Shown here: piece by piece, positions 63,061-64,000 of the stretch
Layout of the letters: each line of letters begins with the position of its first letter
Numbering within the stretch: the stretch's first letter is position 1
Source: Amycolatopsis endophytica
Lineage (GTDB): Bacteria > Actinomycetota > Actinomycetes > Mycobacteriales > Pseudonocardiaceae
Direction: 5' to 3'
Assembly (NCBI RefSeq): GCF_013410405.1
Contig: NZ_JACCFK010000002.1
Coordinates: forward strand, 1,178,001 to 1,242,000
DNA: 64,000 nt
The notes under the pieces: model-generated
Database searches by the model: none
Told to the model about the DNA's origin: nothing
The model's input: the letters and a program-made list of their open reading frames with translations, nothing else
Position numbers and translations under genes: made by a program

Positions 63061-63861
63061 TCAGCGGCCGCCGAAGCGGGGCGGTCGCTTGTGGACGAAC
63101 GCGGCGATCCCCTCCCTGCCGTCCGCCGACTCGAACAGAGCGGACAGCTTCGCCCTCTCCAGCCGGAAACCCGCGCCGGCCGACGCTTGCGCCGCGGCCG
63201 GCACCGCGGCGGTCACCGCCTCGCGGATCGCGGCGACGGCCAGTGGCGCCTGTCCGGCGAGGGTGGTGGCGACCGCGGCCGCCCGGACCGCGAGTTCGTC
63301 CCGCGCGCAGCGGTGGGTGACGATGCCGGCCGCCTCGGCCGCCTCCACGTCGAGGCGCTCGCCGGACATCACCAGCCACTTGGCGCGGTTGGGGCCGACG
63401 TGCCAGGTCAGCCGCTGCGTACCGCCCCAGCCCGGCAGGAGCCCGAGTGCGACCTCGGGCAGGCCGAACGACGCCCCGTCCGCGGCGACCACGACATCGC
63501 AGCTGAGCACGAGTTCGAACCCGCCCCCGAGCGCCAACCCGTTCACCGCGGCCACGACGGGGACCGCACATCTCGCGACCCGGTCGCACAACGCGTTGCA
63601 CCGCTGGGTGAAGGCGTCGAACGACGCGCGGTCCGCACCGGCGTAGAAGGCGATGTCGGCACCCGCGGCGAAGGCCCTGCCCGCCCCGGTCAGCACGATC
63701 GCGCGAACGGCGCGATCGCCCTCCAGTTCGGTGAGCGCGTTCTCGAGCGCGTCCACGACCTCGGCGTTGATCGCGTTGTACTTCTCCGGCCGGTTGATCG
63801 TGACGACCGCGATCGGCGCGGTCCGCTCGACCAGCACCGGGCGCGGCGCCGCCTCAGCCAC
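63061..63861 (-). CDS. Enoyl-CoA hydratase/isomerase family protein
   Basis: 266 residues from GTG 63861 (GTG 63870 also possible); the start overlaps the stop of the CoA-transferase gene. Crotonase features: AFAAGADIAFYAG oxyanion loop 1, GLALGGGFELVLSCDVVVAA loop 2, and SFGLPEVALGLLPGWGG with the position of the catalytic glutamate. Coupling to a class III CoA-transferase points to acyl-CoA activation followed by hydration or isomerisation. Confidence 0.92.
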   Translation of the reverse strand: MAEAAPRPVLVERTAPIAVVTINRPEKYNAINAEVVDALENALTELEGDRAVRAIVLTGAGRAFAAGADIAFYAGADRASFDAFTQRCNALCDRVARCAVPVVAAVNGLALGGGFELVLSCDVVVAADGASFGLPEVALGLLPGWGGTQRLTWHVGPNRAKWLVMSGERLDVEAAEAAGIVTHRCARDELAVRAAAVATTLAGQAPLAVAAIREAVTAAVPAAAQASAGAGFRLERAKLSALFESADGREGIAAFVHKRPPRFGGR

Positions 63862-64000
63862 GGACCGCACCGCCTTCCAGCAGGCGTGCGATTTCCTCGG
63901 CCGGGTACCCGAGTTCGGCGAGGACCTCCCCGGTGTGCTCCCCGAGCGCTGGGGGCAGGCGGCGGATTCCCGGGCGCTTCCCGCCGTAGCGGATCGGGTG
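63854..64000 (-). CDS. CaiB/BaiF-type CoA-transferase, C-terminal end
   Basis: 48 codons visible: HPIRYGGKRPGIRRLPPALG, GEHTGEVLAELGY and ARLLEGGAVRG then TGA 63854. The end GEHT.EVL.ELGY is the classic C-terminus of class III CoA-transferases. The gene continues beyond the window's right edge. Confidence 0.88.
   Translation of the reverse strand, partial: HPIRYGGKRPGIRRLPPALGEHTGEVLAELGYPAEEIARLLEGGAVRG

Noticed and set aside
1..64000. CRISPR array, rRNA operon or biosynthetic megasynthase
   Set aside because: No regularly spaced direct repeats, no rRNA-like conserved sequence and no PKS or NRPS domains were seen.

Overview
The window is very GC-rich, uses GTG and TTG starts freely, has many genes overlapping by 1-8 bases and several probable leaderless promoters. 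Gene content (MmyB-type XRE regulators, a fused CysNC, a SnoaL/SDR/sulfotransferase operon like one in mycobacteria, KstR-like operators) fits an actinomycete, most probably a member of the Pseudonocardiaceae such as Amycolatopsis. The genus is inference; no rRNA is present to settle it. Layout, left to right: 0-9 kb is mostly chromosomal housekeeping: a cut-off membrane protein behind two 19-bp palindromes, a membrane-anchored protein, a class V PLP enzyme, YqeB with a divergent TetR, a coupled rhomboid-like/tyrosine-phosphatase/acetyltransferase trio, a flavin/F420-type oxidoreductase, and cysNC-cysD for making PAPS. 9-12.7 kb is a SnoaL/DUF1214-like/SDR/sulfotransferase block. Two palindromes of the KstR type lie there, one inside the cysD promoter and one before the second gene, so PAPS supply and a PAPS-using enzyme may share a regulator. 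12.7-16.9 kb holds an XRE regulator with a divergent SDR, a STAS protein, and a fused homocysteine methyltransferase/MTHFR. At 16.9 kb a CAU-anticodon tRNA is followed by a decayed tyrosine integrase, then by an IS256-family element with 28-bp inverted repeats that itself contains a broken IS110-family element. This looks like the worn edge of a genomic island. 21-44 kb is the most interesting part: a catabolic island with two parallel gene sets. Set A (minus strand, 27.6 to 21.0 kb) is imine/hydroxyacid-type dehydrogenase, M24-fold protein, aldehyde dehydrogenase, AtzA/TrzA-type amidohydrolase and YtcJ-type amidohydrolase, with a LacI regulator. Set B (plus strand, 35.2 to 44.1 kb) is a fumarase/adenylosuccinate-lyase-fold lyase, dehydrogenase, zinc alcohol dehydrogenase, amidohydrolase, M24-fold protein, aldehyde dehydrogenase and MFS carrier, with a second LacI. 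Between them are a fused E1 plus E2 of a 2-oxoacid-type dehydrogenase complex, a VOC protein and a GntR regulator. The two M24 proteins lack two of the usual metal-binding aspartates, as metal-free creatinase-like enzymes do. The layout suggests an undescribed pathway for a nitrogen-containing substrate; the substrate is not known. 44-53 kb carries a LysR/aldo-keto reductase pair, a compact tetronate (threonate/erythronate) operon with KdgT carrier, DUF1537 kinase, PdxA2 and DeoR, a TetR/aldo-keto reductase pair and a VOC protein. 53-64 kb holds a relic of a serine recombinase, a large LuxR-type ATPase regulator, a two-component flavin monooxygenase, a second XRE regulator with a divergent metallo-beta-lactamase-fold hydrolase and carboxylesterase, an MHS-type transporter, an enoyl-CoA hydratase and the tail of a CoA-transferase that runs off the window.
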